From contig UBPA01000003.1 of the NCBI GenBank assembly GCA_900467185.1, positions 558,001-622,000 of the forward strand: 64,000 bases of DNA. The letters are read 5' to 3'. The DNA is from Hyphomicrobiales bacterium. GTDB lineage: Bacteria; Pseudomonadota; Alphaproteobacteria; Rhizobiales; Rhizobiaceae. The position numbers were made by a program, and so were the translations under genes. Every line of letters begins with the position of its first letter. The first letter of the stretch is position 1. Shown here one piece after another: positions 63,930 through 64,000 of this stretch. The notes under the pieces are model-generated. The model saw only the letters and a program-made list of their open reading frames with translations. It was not told the origin of the DNA and made no database searches.

Positions 63930-64000
63930 ACGCGCCTCGATGCGGATTTCAACGCTCCTGAATTTGCCGTATGAGACGGCATGCTCACGCTTGCCCGCCC

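Overview
This 64 kb window looks like a stable chromosomal stretch of a high-GC alphaproteobacterium of the Rhizobiales, most likely Rhizobiaceae (Rhizobium, Agrobacterium, Ensifer and relatives). The evidence is gene content: a GcrA cell-cycle regulator, a SAM-II type leader before metZ, the fructose cluster frcBCAK with frcR, long alphaproteobacterial forms of PstC and PstA, a DUF6894 protein and a host-attachment protein. I see no rRNA, insertion sequence, phage module or CRISPR array. Two tRNA genes are present: Gly(CCC) and Thr(CGT).

Layout. 1-8.2 kb: a Tim44-like membrane protein, a secreted glycerophosphodiesterase, a DUF4174 protein, the divergent manganese pair mntH/mntR with a candidate operator, a Ca2+/H+ antiporter, an S24-type repressor-like regulator, a nuclease-like exported protein and a TerB protein. 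8.2-12.7 kb: an orphan amino-acid-type binding protein, a family 2 glycosyltransferase with an N-terminal extension resembling a c-di-GMP-binding MshEN domain, and a convergent PAS-PAS-GGDEF protein. 12.8-16.9 kb: a translationally coupled FGGY kinase, DeoR regulator and GlpD-like dehydrogenase, probably for a polyol. 16.9-25 kb: a candidate small RNA, tRNA-Gly, dcd, metZ with its riboswitch, apaG, hslO, argD-argF and gcrA. 25-34 kb: a complete phosphate locus in one orientation, phoR-pstSCAB-phoU-phoB, with ppk2 divergent from phoR. 34-42.8 kb: a hypothetical membrane protein, a nitronate monooxygenase, tRNA-Thr, a host-attachment protein, a Crp/Fnr regulator, nadE and an AI-2E family protein. 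42.9-52.1 kb: an MFS exporter, fadD, pgi, an L,D-transpeptidase, a fructokinase-like enzyme and pyrC-glyoxalase-pyrE. 52.2-58.3 kb: frcK-frcA-frcC-frcB facing frcR and an RbsD/FucU-like mutarotase, then DoxX. 58.4-64 kb: a hydroxyproline-epimerase-like enzyme, a cysteine-cluster protein and putA.

Functional links. Phosphate uptake, signalling and polyphosphate use lie together. Fructose import (frc), a fructokinase-like enzyme and pgi lie within 11 kb. Hydroxyproline epimerisation and proline oxidation are neighbours. The most informative non-coding signals are the metZ SAM-II leader with mutually exclusive hairpins, seven GANTC methylation sites packed upstream of gcrA, a three-repeat PHO box before pstS, an intrinsic terminator between frcB and frcC, and a short transcript candidate beside tRNA-Gly. 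I did not find a convincing wholly new multi-gene system. All calls come from reading the sequence; no database search was run.
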